A stretch of 64,000 nucleotides of DNA. Origin: an uncultured Ruminococcus sp. (GTDB lineage: Bacteria; Bacillota; Clostridia; Oscillospirales; Acutalibacteraceae). The stretch covers positions 1-64,000 of the forward strand of contig CACZYC010000020.1 in the NCBI GenBank assembly GCA_902785365.1. Reading direction: 5' to 3'. Below are positions 18,466 through 27,293 of the stretch, piece by piece. The first letter of the stretch is position 1. The number at the start of each line of letters is the position of its first letter. The notes below the pieces were generated by a model. The model searched no databases, had not been told where the DNA came from, and saw only the letters and a list, made by a program, of their open reading frames with translations. The position numbers and the translations under genes were made by a program.

Positions 18466-19674
18466 ATGAAATTAAACAAAGTTACTGTTGACGACATTAA
18501 CGTAAAAGGTAAAAAGGTGCTCGTAAGAGTAGATTTTAACGTACCGCTCAAGGACGGCGTTATCACCAACGATAACCGTATTACAGCGGCTCTGCCTACA
18601 ATCAAAAAGCTCGTTGCCGACGGCGGCAAGGTTATCCTTTGCTCACATCTCGGCAAGCCGAAGAACGGCCCCGAGGACAAGTTCTCGCTCGCTCCCGTAG
18701 CGGTAAGACTTTCCGAGCTCCTCGGCAAGGACGTAGTATTCGCCAATGACGACGAAGTAGTAGGCGCGAACGCAAGAGCTGCCGTTGCCGCTATGAAGGA
18801 CGGCGACGTTGTTCTGCTCCAGAACACAAGATTCAGAAAAGAAGAGACCAAGAACCTCGAGCCCTTCTCTGAGGAGCTCGCGTCACTCGCTGAAATATTT
18901 GTTATGGACGCTTTCGGTTCCGCTCACCGCGCTCACTGCTCCACAGCGGGCGTTACAAAGCACATCAAAGATACTGCCGTAGGCTATCTTATGCAGAAGG
19001 AAATCGACTACCTCGGCAACGCGGTAGAGAACCCCGTTAGACCTTTCGTAGCTATTCTCGGCGGCGCCAAGGTTGCTGACAAGCTCAATGTTATCTCAAA
19101 TCTCCTCGAGAAGTGCGACACACTTATCATCGGCGGCGGTATGGCTTACACATTCCTCAAAGCTCAGGGTATGGAAATCGGTAAGTCGCTCGTTGACGAC
19201 ACAAAACTCGACTATTGTAAGGAAATGATTGAAAAGGCTGAGAAGCTCGGCAAAAAGCTTCTTCTTCCCATCGACACAGTTGTAGCCGCCGGTTTCCCCG
19301 ATCCCATCGACGGACCCATCGACGTAACTACAGTTGACGCGACCGCTATTCCCGCTGATATGGAAGGTCTCGATATCGGTGAAAAGACTCAGGCTCTCTT
19401 TGCTGACGCTGTTAAGTCGGCTAAGACAGTTGTATGGAACGGCCCCATGGGTGTGTTTGAGAACCCGACTCTCGCCAAGGGTACAATCGCGGTTGCTCAG
19501 GCTCTCGCCGACACAGACGCCACAACAATCATCGGCGGCGGCGACAGCGCGGCTGCTGTTATTCAGCTTGGCTACTCTGACAAGATGAGCCACATCTCAA
19601 CAGGCGGCGGCGCTTCTCTTGAGTATCTTGAGGGCAAAGTGCTTCCGGGTATTGATGTAATCGCTGATAAATAA
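18466..19674 (+). CDS. pgk: Phosphoglycerate kinase
   Basis: Transfers phosphate from 1,3-bisphosphoglycerate to ADP in glycolysis; monomeric cytoplasmic enzyme. The 402-residue length is normal. Visible family blocks are [14 protein letters not shown] (substrate binding), [27 protein letters not shown], and the nucleotide-binding WNGPMGVFE and [15 protein letters not shown] lies 8 bases before the ATG at 18466. It is followed by tpiA and gpmI, giving three consecutive lower-glycolysis enzymes separated by repeat elements. gap and eno are not in the window. Confidence 0.98.
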   Translation: MKLNKVTVDDINVKGKKVLVRVDFNVPLKDGVITNDNRITAALPTIKKLVADGGKVILCSHLGKPKNGPEDKFSLAPVAVRLSELLGKDVVFANDDEVVGANARAAVAAMKDGDVVLLQNTRFRKEETKNLEPFSEELASLAEIFVMDAFGSAHRAHCSTAGVTKHIKDTAVGYLMQKEIDYLGNAVENPVRPFVAILGGAKVADKLNVISNLLEKCDTLIIGGGMAYTFLKAQGMEIGKSLVDDTKLDYCKEMIEKAEKLGKKLLLPIDTVVAAGFPDPIDGPIDVTTVDATAIPADMEGLDIGEKTQALFADAVKSAKTVVWNGPMGVFENPTLAKGTIAVAQALADTDATTIIGGGDSAAAVIQLGYSDKMSHISTGGGASLEYLEGKVLPGIDVIADK

Positions 19675-19710
19675 GAAAGTCTACAACTATAACGTATAGA
19701 TAAGGTTGCT

Positions 19711-19887
19711 CGGTCTTGTCTCCCCCTTGGGGGAGAAGCGGAGCGTAGCGTAGCAGAGGGGGTCACGTAGTGAAACGGTGCTCCCGATGACCATTGCGAT
19801 AAAGAACCGCTAAAGCTCCGTGCCCCCTTTTGTCCGCAAGCGGACATTTTCCCCAAGGGGACAACGAGACCCCCGTTCCTTACTATG
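19711..19887. repeat. Modular palindromic element, type A, copy 1
   Basis: About 175 bp filling the pgk-tpiA gap. One end is GTCTCCCCCTTGGGGGAGAA plus GCGGAGCG; the other is a GTCCGC/GCGGAC hairpin, then TTTTCCCCAAGGGGACAACG and AGACCCCCGTTCCTTACTAT. An inverted copy with the same ends and an unrelated middle lies at 61806-61994. Confidence 0.8.
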
Positions 19888-19923
19888 ATTTGTGTTTGAT
19901 TATTCCCAGAAAGGATAAATATT

Positions 19924-20694
19924 ATGAATAAAGCAAAAAGAAAAGCCGTTATCGCGGGCAACTGGAAAATGAACAAAACTCCGTCAGAGGCGAAAGCTCT
20001 CCTGCAGGAGATTATCCCCGTTGCAAAGGGCGCGGGCTGCGAAGTTATCGCGTGCGTTCCTTATGTTGACTTAGCCGTAGCTCTCGAGACGGTTGATGGT
20101 ACAAACGTAAAAATCGGCGCTGAGAACTGCCACTGGGCAGAGAGCGGCGCGTTCACAGGCGAAATCTCAACAGGTATGCTGGGGGAAATGGGCGTTGAGT
20201 ACGTAGTAATCGGTCACAGCGAGCGCCGTCAGTATTTCGGCGAGACAGACGAGACCGTAAACAAGAGAACAAAGGCTGCTTTGGAGGCAGGTCTCAAGCC
20301 TATCGTTTGCGTAGGTGAGCTCCTTTGGGAGCGTGAGTGCGATATCACAGAGGAAGTTATCGCCCGTCAGATTAAGCTCGACCTCTATGACGTAAGCGCA
20401 GAGGACGCCAAGAAAACTATCATCGCTTACGAGCCTGTATGGGCTATCGGTACAGGCAAAACAGCCACAGCCGACCAGGCTGAGGAAGTTTGTGCGTTTA
20501 TCAGAGCCGAACTCGCCAAAAAGTACGATGAGGAAACTGCTCAGGCTATCACAATTCAGTACGGCGGTTCCATGAACGACGCTAACGCCGCAGAGCTCCT
20601 CTCCAAGGAGAATGTTGACGGTGGTCTCATTGGCGGCGCTTCACTCGTAGCCGCTAAGTTCGGCGCTATCATCGACGCGGCGACAAAAGGATAA
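19924..20694 (+). CDS. tpiA: Triose-phosphate isomerase
   Basis: Interconverts dihydroxyacetone phosphate and glyceraldehyde 3-phosphate. The protein is 256 residues, a standard TIM barrel. Visible are AGNWKMNK (active-site Asn and Lys), the catalytic His in VIGHSERR, the catalytic Glu in AYEPVWAIGTG, and the phosphate-binding YGGSMN and GGLIGGASL. AGAAAGGA precedes the ATG by 8 bases. It sits between pgk and gpmI, all on the plus strand. No promoter was seen in the repeat-filled gap upstream, so it may be transcribed from the pgk promoter. Confidence 0.98.
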   Translation: MNKAKRKAVIAGNWKMNKTPSEAKALLQEIIPVAKGAGCEVIACVPYVDLAVALETVDGTNVKIGAENCHWAESGAFTGEISTGMLGEMGVEYVVIGHSERRQYFGETDETVNKRTKAALEAGLKPIVCVGELLWERECDITEEVIARQIKLDLYDVSAEDAKKTIIAYEPVWAIGTGKTATADQAEEVCAFIRAELAKKYDEETAQAITIQYGGSMNDANAAELLSKENVDGGLIGGASLVAAKFGAIIDAATKG

Positions 20695-20710
20695 TATTTT
20701 GTTGACAGTC

Positions 20711-21032
20711 AGCCCTCCCTTGGGAAATTCCCCTGCTAGGGGAAATGTCCGCGGAGCGGACAAAAGGGAGACTCCCTTACTAAGGGAGATGTCGCGAATG
20801 CGACAGAGGCCGAGCAAAGCGAGGCGGGAGAGGGTCCACTTGATTTGCTAAATACCTCTCTATCTAACGCTTGATAAACAGACTGGAATAAGGTCTGAAT
20901 AAAGTCGGATTAATCCAAAAGTCGGCGCACGAAACTATTTTAAATGCAATAGTACTTGCTTGCGCCGACCCTCTATCGTCAGTGCCATTCTCTGCGAGAA
21001 CGCCACTGACACTTTCCCCCCGGGGGGAAAGC
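20711..21032. repeat. Modular palindromic element, type B, copy 1 (long form)
   Basis: About 320 bp between tpiA and gpmI. It starts with the arm AGCCCTCCCTTGGG, then the modules AATTCCCCTGCTAGGGGAAA, GTCCGC/GCGGAC and CTCCCTTACTAAGGGAG, then GAGAGGGTCC. A middle containing AGTCGGATTAATCC and CGCCGACCCTCTATCG follows, and it ends in TCCCCCCGGGGGGA. The right half matches 48161-48396 closely. No gene is seen in it. Confidence 0.8.
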
Positions 21033-21053
21033 TATTCAGAAAGGTTATTATAT

Positions 21054-22565
21054 ATGAAAAAACCTGTATTATTAATGATTCTCGACGGCTTCGGCATAGC
21101 TCCTCCCGAGGGCAACGCCATTGCCGCCGCTAAAAAGCCCAACCTCGACAGACTTTTCACTTCAAACCCTATCACGCAAATCGGCGCTTCGGGTATGGAC
21201 GTAGGTCTGCCCGACGGACAGATGGGCAACAGCGAGGTAGGCCACACAAACATCGGCGCGGGTCGTATTGTATATCAGGAGCTTACCCGCATTACAAAGA
21301 CGATTGACGAGGGCAAGCTTGGCGAGAACGAGGCTATCGTCAACGCTATGGACAAGGCTCTCGAGAACGGCTCAAGCCTGCACCTTATGGGACTTATGTC
21401 CCCGGGCGGTGTGCACAGCCACATCACTCATCTTTACGGTATACTTGAACTCGCCAAGGCTAAAGGTCTCAAAAAGGTATATGTTCACGCCTTTTTGGAC
21501 GGCCGTGACGTTCCGCCCTCATCCGCCAAGGAATATGTAGCCGACGCGGTAGAGAAGATGGAAGAAATCGGCGTGGGCAAAATTGCCACCGTTCACGGAC
21601 GTTACTACGCTATGGACAGAGATAACCGCTGGGAGCGTGTTCAAAAGGCTTACAGCGCGCTTGTTTACGGCAAGGGTGTGGACGCCGACTGTCCCGTTGA
21701 GGCTATTCAGAAGAGCTATGACGACGGCGTTACGGACGAATTTGTTGTGCCGATTGTCGTTAAGGGCGGCGATACCATCAAAGCGAACGACAGCGTTATC
21801 TTCTATAACTTCCGTCCCGACAGAGCCCGCGAGATTACAAGAACTCTCGTTGACCCTGACTTTGACGGATTCGAGAGAGAGAACGGCTTCTTCCCGCTCA
21901 CATATGTATGTATGACTCAGTACGATGCGACTATGCCTAATGTCGACGTAGCGTTCAAGCCCCAGAGCTTAAAGAACACAATGGGCGAGTATATGTCCAA
22001 CCTCGGCAAAAAGCAGCTTCGCATAGCTGAGACCGAGAAGTACGCTCACGTTACGTTCTTCTACAACGGCGGCGTTGAAAAGCAGTACGAGGGCGAGGAC
22101 AGGATTCTCGTTAAATCCCCCTCAGTCGCTACATACGACCTCCAGCCCGAGATGAGCGCTCCCGAAGTTACAGAGAAGCTTGTTCCCGCAATCAAGAGCG
22201 GCAAGTACGATATGATTATTCTCAACTTTGCCAACTGCGATATGGTCGGTCACACAGGCGTGTTCGACGCGGCTGTACAGGCTGTTGAGGCTGTTGACGA
22301 GTGCGTGGGCAAGGTCACCGCGGCAGTCGAGGAAATGGGCGGCGTGACTATCATCACAGCCGACCACGGCAACGCCGACAAGATGATTGACGACGACGGC
22401 AAGCCTTTCACAGCTCACACAACAAACCCTGTTCCTTTCTGCGTAGTCGGTTACGACTGCAAGCTCAGAGAGGGCGGCGTGCTGGCTGATATTGCTCCCA
22501 CAATGCTCAAGATTATGGGACTCGACCAGCCTGAGGAAATGACAGGCAAGAGCATTATTATTTAG
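21054..22565 (+). CDS. gpmI: 2,3-bisphosphoglycerate-independent phosphoglycerate mutase
   Basis: Interconverts 3- and 2-phosphoglycerate with two metal ions (usually Mn) and a phosphoserine intermediate. The 503-residue length fits. Asp11 in ILDGFG and Ser60 in [15 protein letters not shown] are the expected metal ligand and phosphorylated serine. Other signatures are [28 protein letters not shown] and the metal-binding [17 protein letters not shown] lies 9 bases before the ATG at 21054. It completes the pgk-tpiA-gpmI run. Confidence 0.98.
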   Translation: MKKPVLLMILDGFGIAPPEGNAIAAAKKPNLDRLFTSNPITQIGASGMDVGLPDGQMGNSEVGHTNIGAGRIVYQELTRITKTIDEGKLGENEAIVNAMDKALENGSSLHLMGLMSPGGVHSHITHLYGILELAKAKGLKKVYVHAFLDGRDVPPSSAKEYVADAVEKMEEIGVGKIATVHGRYYAMDRDNRWERVQKAYSALVYGKGVDADCPVEAIQKSYDDGVTDEFVVPIVVKGGDTIKANDSVIFYNFRPDRAREITRTLVDPDFDGFERENGFFPLTYVCMTQYDATMPNVDVAFKPQSLKNTMGEYMSNLGKKQLRIAETEKYAHVTFFYNGGVEKQYEGEDRILVKSPSVATYDLQPEMSAPEVTEKLVPAIKSGKYDMIILNFANCDMVGHTGVFDAAVQAVEAVDECVGKVTAAVEEMGGVTIITADHGNADKMIDDDGKPFTAHTTNPVPFCVVGYDCKLREGGVLADIAPTMLKIMGLDQPEEMTGKSIII

Positions 22566-22590
22566 CAGTCAGCAGTCAGTAATCAGTAAA
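22565..22590. repeat. Short heptamer array after gpmI
   Basis: Three to four degenerate TCAGTAA/TCAGCAG-type units between the gpmI stop and its terminator. Confidence 0.65.
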
Positions 22591-22595
22591 TAGTT

Positions 22596-22623
22596 AAAGG
22601 GCAACCGATTTCGGTTGCCCTTT
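22596..22623. terminator. Bidirectional terminator between gpmI and the zinc-ribbon gene
   Basis: The stem AAAGGGCAACCGA/TCGGTTGCCCTTT with a very short loop, A-rich on one side and T-rich on the other, serves both converging genes. Confidence 0.88.
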
Positions 22624-22625
22624 GT

Positions 22626-23786
22626 TTATTTTATTTTGGTTTCAGGAATCACAATTTCGTCTCTAAGATTTCCGCCAATTTCATTAAAGTAATGCAGGTT
22701 TCCGCCAATGGATTTGGGAGAAAAGTTTTTGCAATCATCGACATCAGCTTCAATAACTCCTGTCGAATTTGGCGCGACATCGTCGCTCATTAAGATATTA
22801 CTATAGCTTCTACCGTCCAGTGTTATTGTATCGGCTTGGAATGTTAATTTTTCAGAATACTTATTTTTAACAAGTAACTTAACGGTAACACCACTATAGT
22901 CGCTAATGTCCGTATCAATATAGTATATGTCAAACATATTGTTTGAATATAGTCGTGTAAGACGTTCTGAGAGAGGTTTATCCTTGTTATTTCCGAAAGA
23001 CTTAAACAGTTTCTTTTCCGCATCAGTAATGTATTCTGCATTAACAGTGATTTTTAGTTCTTTCAATTCTTCACCGTATTCGCCTTCATATGTGTCTGTA
23101 TCATATTCCACCGTACCGATTGCGGTGATATAGTCGCCTGATTTGTATTCGCTCGAATCGAAGTCTAAAGAAGAAAACTCAATTTCAACACGGTCATAGC
23201 CGTTAAAGTTTTTAGTAGTATATGAAGCGGAAGAATAGTCAATTTCTTTTGCTTTTATAGTTGTTTTTATATATTTACCTTCATACTTTTTATAGTTTTT
23301 CGCAAGCTTTTTGGTGTTAATTGCTTTATGTTCGGGATATGCTTCTGTTTCTTCTGTTTCAGCTGAGGTCTCTTCCGTATCGTACTCGTATTCATTTGAA
23401 CTATAATCAGAATAGTAATTATTGTTTGAACGCAAGGAACGAGTATAACTTTGTAGTCCTATGACAATAAAGGCTAATATAAAAAGACCAGCTACAATAC
23501 TAAATATAATTACTAAGAATTTTATATCTCCTTTTTTTAGCTTGCTTTTCTGTGGCTTTTGTGCTGTGCTTTCAGTTTTATCAGCAGGTACAGGTTTCTC
23601 GGATGGTGAAACAGGTTCAGCTACAGGAGTATTTTGTTCAATAGTTTTTTCTTCTATTGATGTTTCAGGCGGAGAAACAGGTTCAGCGACCGGGATGTCC
23701 TCTTTGACTGTTTCAACATCTAAAGGTGTTCCGCATTCCGAGCAAAACTTTCCGCTGGCTTCATTTCCGCATTTTGGGCATTTCAT
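22626..23786 (-). CDS. Zinc-ribbon single-pass membrane protein
   Basis: A 386-residue protein. The first 22 residues are a zinc ribbon (CPKCG, CSECG). A Pro/Glu/Ser-rich linker follows, then a membrane helix near residues 95-118, an acidic linker, and an outer region. That region has an OB-like middle (YEGKYIKTTIKAKEID) and a C-terminal FxLYD-like domain (SGVTVKLLVKNKYSEKLTF). Family members with zinc-ribbon plus outer domain are common in Clostridia but uncharacterised. GAGAGG precedes two ATGs; the one at 23786 has the better spacing (9 bases). A hairpin and a trinucleotide run lie in its leader. Confidence 0.75.
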   Translation of the reverse strand: MKCPKCGNEASGKFCSECGTPLDVETVKEDIPVAEPVSPPETSIEEKTIEQNTPVAEPVSPSEKPVPADKTESTAQKPQKSKLKKGDIKFLVIIFSIVAGLFILAFIVIGLQSYTRSLRSNNNYYSDYSSNEYEYDTEETSAETEETEAYPEHKAINTKKLAKNYKKYEGKYIKTTIKAKEIDYSSASYTTKNFNGYDRVEIEFSSLDFDSSEYKSGDYITAIGTVEYDTDTYEGEYGEELKELKITVNAEYITDAEKKLFKSFGNNKDKPLSERLTRLYSNNMFDIYYIDTDISDYSGVTVKLLVKNKYSEKLTFQADTITLDGRSYSNILMSDDVAPNSTGVIEADVDDCKNFSPKSIGGNLHYFNEIGGNLRDEIVIPETKIK

Positions 23787-23801
23787 ATTCTTCATCCTCT
23801 C

Positions 23802-23841
23802 ATAATAATAATAATAATAAATGCGCAGCCGAAGCTGCGCA
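23802..23841 (-). promoter_or_regulatory. TTCG-tetraloop hairpin and trinucleotide run in the zinc-ribbon gene leader
   Basis: On the minus strand an 8-bp stem TGCGCAGC/GCTGCGCA is closed by a TTCG loop (23841-23822) and followed by TTT and six ATT-type triplets (23819-23802), then the ribosome site. This is the shape of an intrinsic terminator just upstream of the gene, so it may attenuate it. No trigger sequence was recognised. Confidence 0.5.
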
Positions 23842-23864
23842 GAAAAACGCATTGCTCCGATTGC

Positions 23865-23980
23865 TGCGACACAAATCATTTAGCCATTTCAGAGAATGTT
23901 AAATAGAGCCTGCATTTTTACCTGATATAGATAAAAATACATTCTCCCAAAATGGCTTAAATATTCAGATTTATGTCGCA
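23865..23980. repeat. 116-bp long palindrome
   Basis: The ends TGCGACACAAATC and GATTTATGTCGCA pair with one mismatch. Inside, TAGCCATTT, AGAGAATGT and ATTTTTA pair with AAATGGCTTA, ACATTCTC and TAAAAAT around a loop near 23921. The whole unit folds as one long imperfect hairpin. It is AT-rich and lies upstream of the zinc-ribbon gene. It could be a MITE or a structured RNA; no second copy was seen in this window. Confidence 0.65.
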
Positions 23981-24052
23981 CCTATATTTTACCATATATC
24001 ACTCAAAAATACTCAACAAAAATACCAACTTTCATTTATGCACTTTGCACAG

Positions 24053-24084
24053 AAAAAACGCGCCAGAATGAACAGACGCGCTTT
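24053..24084 (-). terminator. Terminator of trmL
   Basis: On the minus strand AAAGCGCGTC pairs with GGCGCGTTTT (two G-T wobbles) and is followed by more T. It lies about 50 bases after the trmL stop codon. Confidence 0.65.
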
Positions 24085-24134
24085 CCGCAGAATTATTTAT
24101 AAAAGTTGATTATTGATGTAATCCATATTAAATT

Positions 24135-24635
24135 CTATTCCCACTTATGCCTGTGCAGTTCGCCGTGAGTGAGAAGCTCGGGGTAGTCCCATTGTCTGAG
24201 CACCTCATACGCCGCGATTGCCACCGAGTTTGAGAGGTTCAGGCTCCTCGCTTCCTCAATCATAGGTATGCGCACGGTGTTGTCGCGGTTTTTCAGCAGA
24301 AGGCTCTCGGGAAGCCCGCGCGTTTCCTTGCCGAAAACAAGGTAACATCCTTCCTCGTACTTGGCGTCGGTGTGACGGTTTAGCGCTTTCGTTGAAAAAT
24401 AGAAATATTTTCCACCCTTTGTCTTTTCAAAAAAATCGTCAATACTATCATAGTATGTAATGTCGAGCAAATGCCAGTAATCTAGCCCCGCGCGTTTCAA
24501 ATGTTTGTCGTCAAGAGAAAATCCGAACGGTTTAACTAAATGCAGGCGCGCTCCCGTAGCCGCGCAGGTTCGCGCTACGTTGCCCGTGTTCGCGGGAATT
24601 TCGGGTTCAATCAAAACCAAATTCAGTGTTGCCAA
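24135..24635 (-). CDS. trmL: tRNA (cytidine/uridine-34-2'-O)-methyltransferase
   Basis: Methylates the wobble ribose of tRNA-Leu species using S-adenosylmethionine. The 166-residue protein is a minimal SPOUT enzyme. The knot motifs are visible: NTGNVARTC at the N terminus, LVFGKETRGLP in the middle, and IPMIEEARSLNLSNSVAIAAYE at the C terminus. It is divergent from the small gene at 24706 and appears to be transcribed alone. Confidence 0.93.
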   Translation of the reverse strand: MATLNLVLIEPEIPANTGNVARTCAATGARLHLVKPFGFSLDDKHLKRAGLDYWHLLDITYYDSIDDFFEKTKGGKYFYFSTKALNRHTDAKYEEGCYLVFGKETRGLPESLLLKNRDNTVRIPMIEEARSLNLSNSVAIAAYEVLRQWDYPELLTHGELHRHKWE

Positions 24636-24705
24636 AACTTATCACCTCTATTTATATTTTAATCGGAAATAATAAAATTGCAAGTACGATTTTGGAGGTG
24701 ATTGT

Positions 24706-24885
24706 GTGGCTAAAGGTACAATGAACGTCGTCAAGGGTGTTGCGGGCGGAATGATAGCGGGAATGGCTGTGGGCGCTATCGGCAAAACCGTGATTGACAA
24801 CAAGCCCAAACTAAAGAAAAAAGCAAACAAGGCGATGAACACGGTAGGGCAGATTATCGACACAGCGCAGTATATGTTCAAGTAA
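24706..24885 (+). CDS. Small hypothetical protein (59 residues)
   Basis: A short frame with a strong GGAGGTG site at 24694-24700 and a GTG start. The product begins MAKGTMNVVKGVAGG, has one Gly/Ala/Met-rich hydrophobic stretch (GGMIAGMAVGAIGKTVI) and a basic C-terminal half. The hydrophobic part resembles YtxH-like small proteins, but the match is weak. It ends just before a composite repeat. The combination of ribosome site, codon pattern and clean stop makes it likely to be real. Confidence 0.65.
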   Translation: MAKGTMNVVKGVAGGMIAGMAVGAIGKTVIDNKPKLKKKANKAMNTVGQIIDTAQYMFK

Positions 24886-24890
24886 GGTAT

Positions 24891-25117
24891 CAGCAGACAG
24901 CGGTCAGTGGACAGTGGTCAGTGAATGTCGAGAACAAAACAATACTGTCATCCTGAGCGCAGCGAAGGATCTTTAAGATTCTTCGGCAAGCCTCAGAATG
25001 ACAAATAATAGCCAAGCTGTCCGCATAACGACTATATTTTTGTACTGGGGAAGTTCTCGGACGATGGAACGTTTCTCCCCGACCACAACTGACCACTGAT
25101 TACTGACTACTGAGAAC
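24891..25117. repeat. Composite repeat bounded by inverted heptamer arrays, copy 1
   Basis: A 227-bp unit. TCAGTGG-type heptamers at the left point inward and CCACTGA-type heptamers at the right point back. Inside are GAATGTCGAGAACAAAA, a palindromic module (TGTCATCCTGAG ... CTCAGAATGACA, 24948-25006), a CGCATAACGACTATA module and a GGGGAAGTTCTCGG module. Modules recur at 28992-29405, 35342-35457 and 63597-63880. No gene is seen in it. Confidence 0.8.
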
Positions 25118-25146
25118 TAATTTACAAATAAATATGACGAATTAAC

Positions 25147-25175
25147 TTGATAAATGTGCTTATTTCAATTATAAT
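25147..25175 (+). promoter_or_regulatory. Promoter of the small gene and the dockerin esterase
   Basis: TTGATA (25147-25152), a 17-base spacer and TATAAT (25170-25175). The transcript start near 25182 leaves a 47-base leader to the TTG at 25229. Confidence 0.65.
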
Positions 25176-25228
25176 GTTATATTAAGAAGTGTTTGATTTT
25201 TTCACAATAATTAACAGGAGGTGATGTT

Positions 25229-25468
25229 TTGGCCAAAAAGAAGAAAATGAGCAAAAGACAGCTTTTGCGCGCGATTGACAAGGCTAAAACAATCTCCGAC
25301 CTGTTTAAGCTTGTTAAGGAGCAGGATATCAATATGCGTATGCATACGCTCCCCAGTGCCAGCAACGTCGCTCCCAAGCGGCTTGAGCTGAGGAGTTTCC
25401 CTCCGAACACATCACATCTCGACAGGCTGAAAGCTGCCGTAAAGCTGACTGTCGAGAACACAAAGTAA
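25229..25468 (+). CDS. Small basic hypothetical protein (79 residues)
   Basis: A 79-residue, lysine-rich soluble protein with a perfect AGGAGGTGAT site at 25217-25226 and a TTG start. The N terminus is KKKKMSKRQLLRAIDKAKT; the centre carries predicted helices. The family is not recognised. It lies 18 bases upstream of the esterase gene and shares its promoter, so the two are probably co-transcribed although one product is cytoplasmic and the other secreted. Confidence 0.7.
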   Translation: MAKKKKMSKRQLLRAIDKAKTISDLFKLVKEQDINMRMHTLPSASNVAPKRLELRSFPPNTSHLDRLKAAVKLTVENTK

Positions 25469-25486
25469 CACTATGCGAGGTGTATT

Positions 25487-27004
25487 ATGAAAGCGTTAAC
25501 AGCATTATTATTAGCAGTTTTATTGGTTTTATCAGCGTTTTCGGTGTCTGCCTACAAGCAAGGTGAATTTCCGAATGGCGACGTAAACCGCGACGGAAAA
25601 ACAAAGATTCAGGACGCGAACCTTATTCAGCAGTACAAAGTAGGAATGAAAACTTTGGACGATGAACAAAAGCAGCTCGCGGACTATAACTTTGACAAGA
25701 AGGTGGATATTTTGGATGTAACTGAGATTCAGATGGTTCTGGCGGAAGTCAAACCCGCTCCCGTTGAACCCACTACCGAGGCTACGCAGGCAACATCGGA
25801 AACTCAACCCGAGACCGTTACTCAGCCTACACAGGCTACGGAAACACAGCCCGCCACACAGGAATCGACAGCGCCCAATCCTCAGGTGAATTCGACTGTC
25901 CGCGTCTACTTCTCCAACAACGTAAACTGGTCATCCGTATATTTCTATACATACGCCTCATCGACAGGCACTCCCCAGAAAGCGTGGCCGGGTACACAGA
26001 TTACAAAGTTCAATACCAACACAGGCGGCGAAAAGGTTTATTACGCCGATATCGATACGAGCGCGTATGACCGTATAATTTTCAACAACGGCGATACACA
26101 GCAAACTATCAATGTCCCCGTCAACAAGGCAAGTTCGGGATTTTTCATCTCAAACAGTTCCAGCAAAAAGGCTATGCTCGTCGGAACATATGCCTACACA
26201 GGCGCCGACTGCGGTACTATGACAAAGCTGAATATGGATTATCCGGGCGGCTACAAAAAGAGAATCTGGATATGGACTCCCGCGGATTACAAAGCCACGG
26301 GCGACAAGTTCCGCACAATCTATCTGACCGACGGACAGAACCTCTTTGATGACGACCATGAGGACGGCTACGGCGGCTGGGAAGTTACCGACGCTGTCGA
26401 GTCTATGATGTCAAACGGAGGCAGAGGTGTTATTATTGTCGGAATAGAGAGCACAGGCGCCAGGCGCGACACAGAGCTCACTCCCAACATAGGCGCGCTC
26501 AACCCCGCGTTATCCGCCTCTGACGCTCAGAGCTTTAAGGACGGCAAGGGTATTCAGTTCGCGGATTTTGTCGCCAATACCGTAATGCCCTATGTTCAGC
26601 AGAACTACAACAGTTCCGCGGCAAGCTGTGACAATATGGTAGCGGGCTCCAGCTCAGGCGGACTTGAAGCGTTCTACATCGGAATGGAATACAACGACAA
26701 ATTCGGAATGATAGGCGCGCTTTCACCCGCGTTCCTCCTCTTTGACGACAACGTGTGGAACAGCTACCTTTCAAAGTTTGACCTCACAAGCGCGGATATG
26801 CCAAAGCTCTATCTGTTCAACGGCAACAGCGCGAACGATTCTCTCGAGCGCAACCTCAAAACCTTCTGTGATGAGATGTATGACAGGCTCAGTAACGCGG
26901 GCTATAAGAATATGACTTATGTGGTTGAGGACGACTACAAGCACACCGAAGCGCACTGGAGAGCCGTTTTCCCCGATTGTATGGCATGGCTGCTTGGCAT
27001 TTAG
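25487..27004 (+). CDS. Secreted esterase with type I dockerin and a CBM-like domain
   Basis: A 505-residue exported protein. A signal peptide (1-22) is followed by a type I dockerin (about 28-88) with two calcium loops, DVNRDGKTKIQD and DYNFDKKVDILD. Then come a Thr/Gln/Pro linker (about 90-135), a beta-sandwich resembling starch-binding CBM25/26 modules (VRVYFSNNVNWSSVYFYTY, AWPGTQ; about 140-220), and an esterase domain of the esterase D/feruloyl esterase group (about 240-500). The nucleophile Ser is in AGSSSGG (about 388) and the His in DDYKHTEAHW (about 485). The dockerin would plug the enzyme into a cellulosome or amylosome through a cohesin. Substrate unknown: perhaps acylated starch or hemicellulose. 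A dockerin at the N terminus, rather than the end, is less common. Confidence 0.85.
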   Translation: MKALTALLLAVLLVLSAFSVSAYKQGEFPNGDVNRDGKTKIQDANLIQQYKVGMKTLDDEQKQLADYNFDKKVDILDVTEIQMVLAEVKPAPVEPTTEATQATSETQPETVTQPTQATETQPATQESTAPNPQVNSTVRVYFSNNVNWSSVYFYTYASSTGTPQKAWPGTQITKFNTNTGGEKVYYADIDTSAYDRIIFNNGDTQQTINVPVNKASSGFFISNSSSKKAMLVGTYAYTGADCGTMTKLNMDYPGGYKKRIWIWTPADYKATGDKFRTIYLTDGQNLFDDDHEDGYGGWEVTDAVESMMSNGGRGVIIVGIESTGARRDTELTPNIGALNPALSASDAQSFKDGKGIQFADFVANTVMPYVQQNYNSSAASCDNMVAGSSSGGLEAFYIGMEYNDKFGMIGALSPAFLLFDDNVWNSYLSKFDLTSADMPKLYLFNGNSANDSLERNLKTFCDEMYDRLSNAGYKNMTYVVEDDYKHTEAHWRAVFPDCMAWLLGI

Positions 27005-27063
27005 TCAACTTCTTACACCAGACTGCATTGTCACAAATATCGGTATTTTAGTATATAATGTAC

Positions 27064-27092
27064 GCGGCGGAGTTTTCCGCCGCTTCTTTTTT
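27064..27092 (+). terminator. Terminator after the dockerin esterase gene
   Basis: The stem GCGGCGGA/TCCGCCGC with a 4-base loop followed by TTCTTTTTT. Confidence 0.9.
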
Positions 27093-27125
27093 GTAAAATT
27101 TGCCATTAATTTTGGCTTTTAATCG

Positions 27126-27168
27126 ACAAAAGCTAAAGATTTCACCTTTGAAACTTTTAGCTTTTGTA
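27126..27168. repeat. Inverted repeat upstream of the L,D-transpeptidase gene
   Basis: ACAAAAGCTAAAG and CTTTTAGCTTTTGT pair with one bulge around a 15-base loop. It lies between the terminator at 27092 and the next promoter, with no T run after it, so it is more likely a protein-binding site or a second structure than a terminator. Confidence 0.45.
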
Positions 27169-27204
27169 CACTTTGATAAAAATTTAAAAATATCAAAAAA
27201 ACAC

Positions 27205-27233
27205 TTGTAAAACCGCATTAATAGTAGTAAAAT
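27205..27233 (+). promoter_or_regulatory. Promoter of the L,D-transpeptidase gene
   Basis: TTGTAA (27205-27210), a 17-base spacer and TAAAAT (27228-27233), 60 bases before the start codon. A TATAAT at 27262-27267 has no good -35 box. Confidence 0.5.
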
Positions 27234-27293
27234 ATATCCTGTACTTTAATTTCAAATATGATATAATTTTATGGAGAAAGAGGGAACAAGTTA

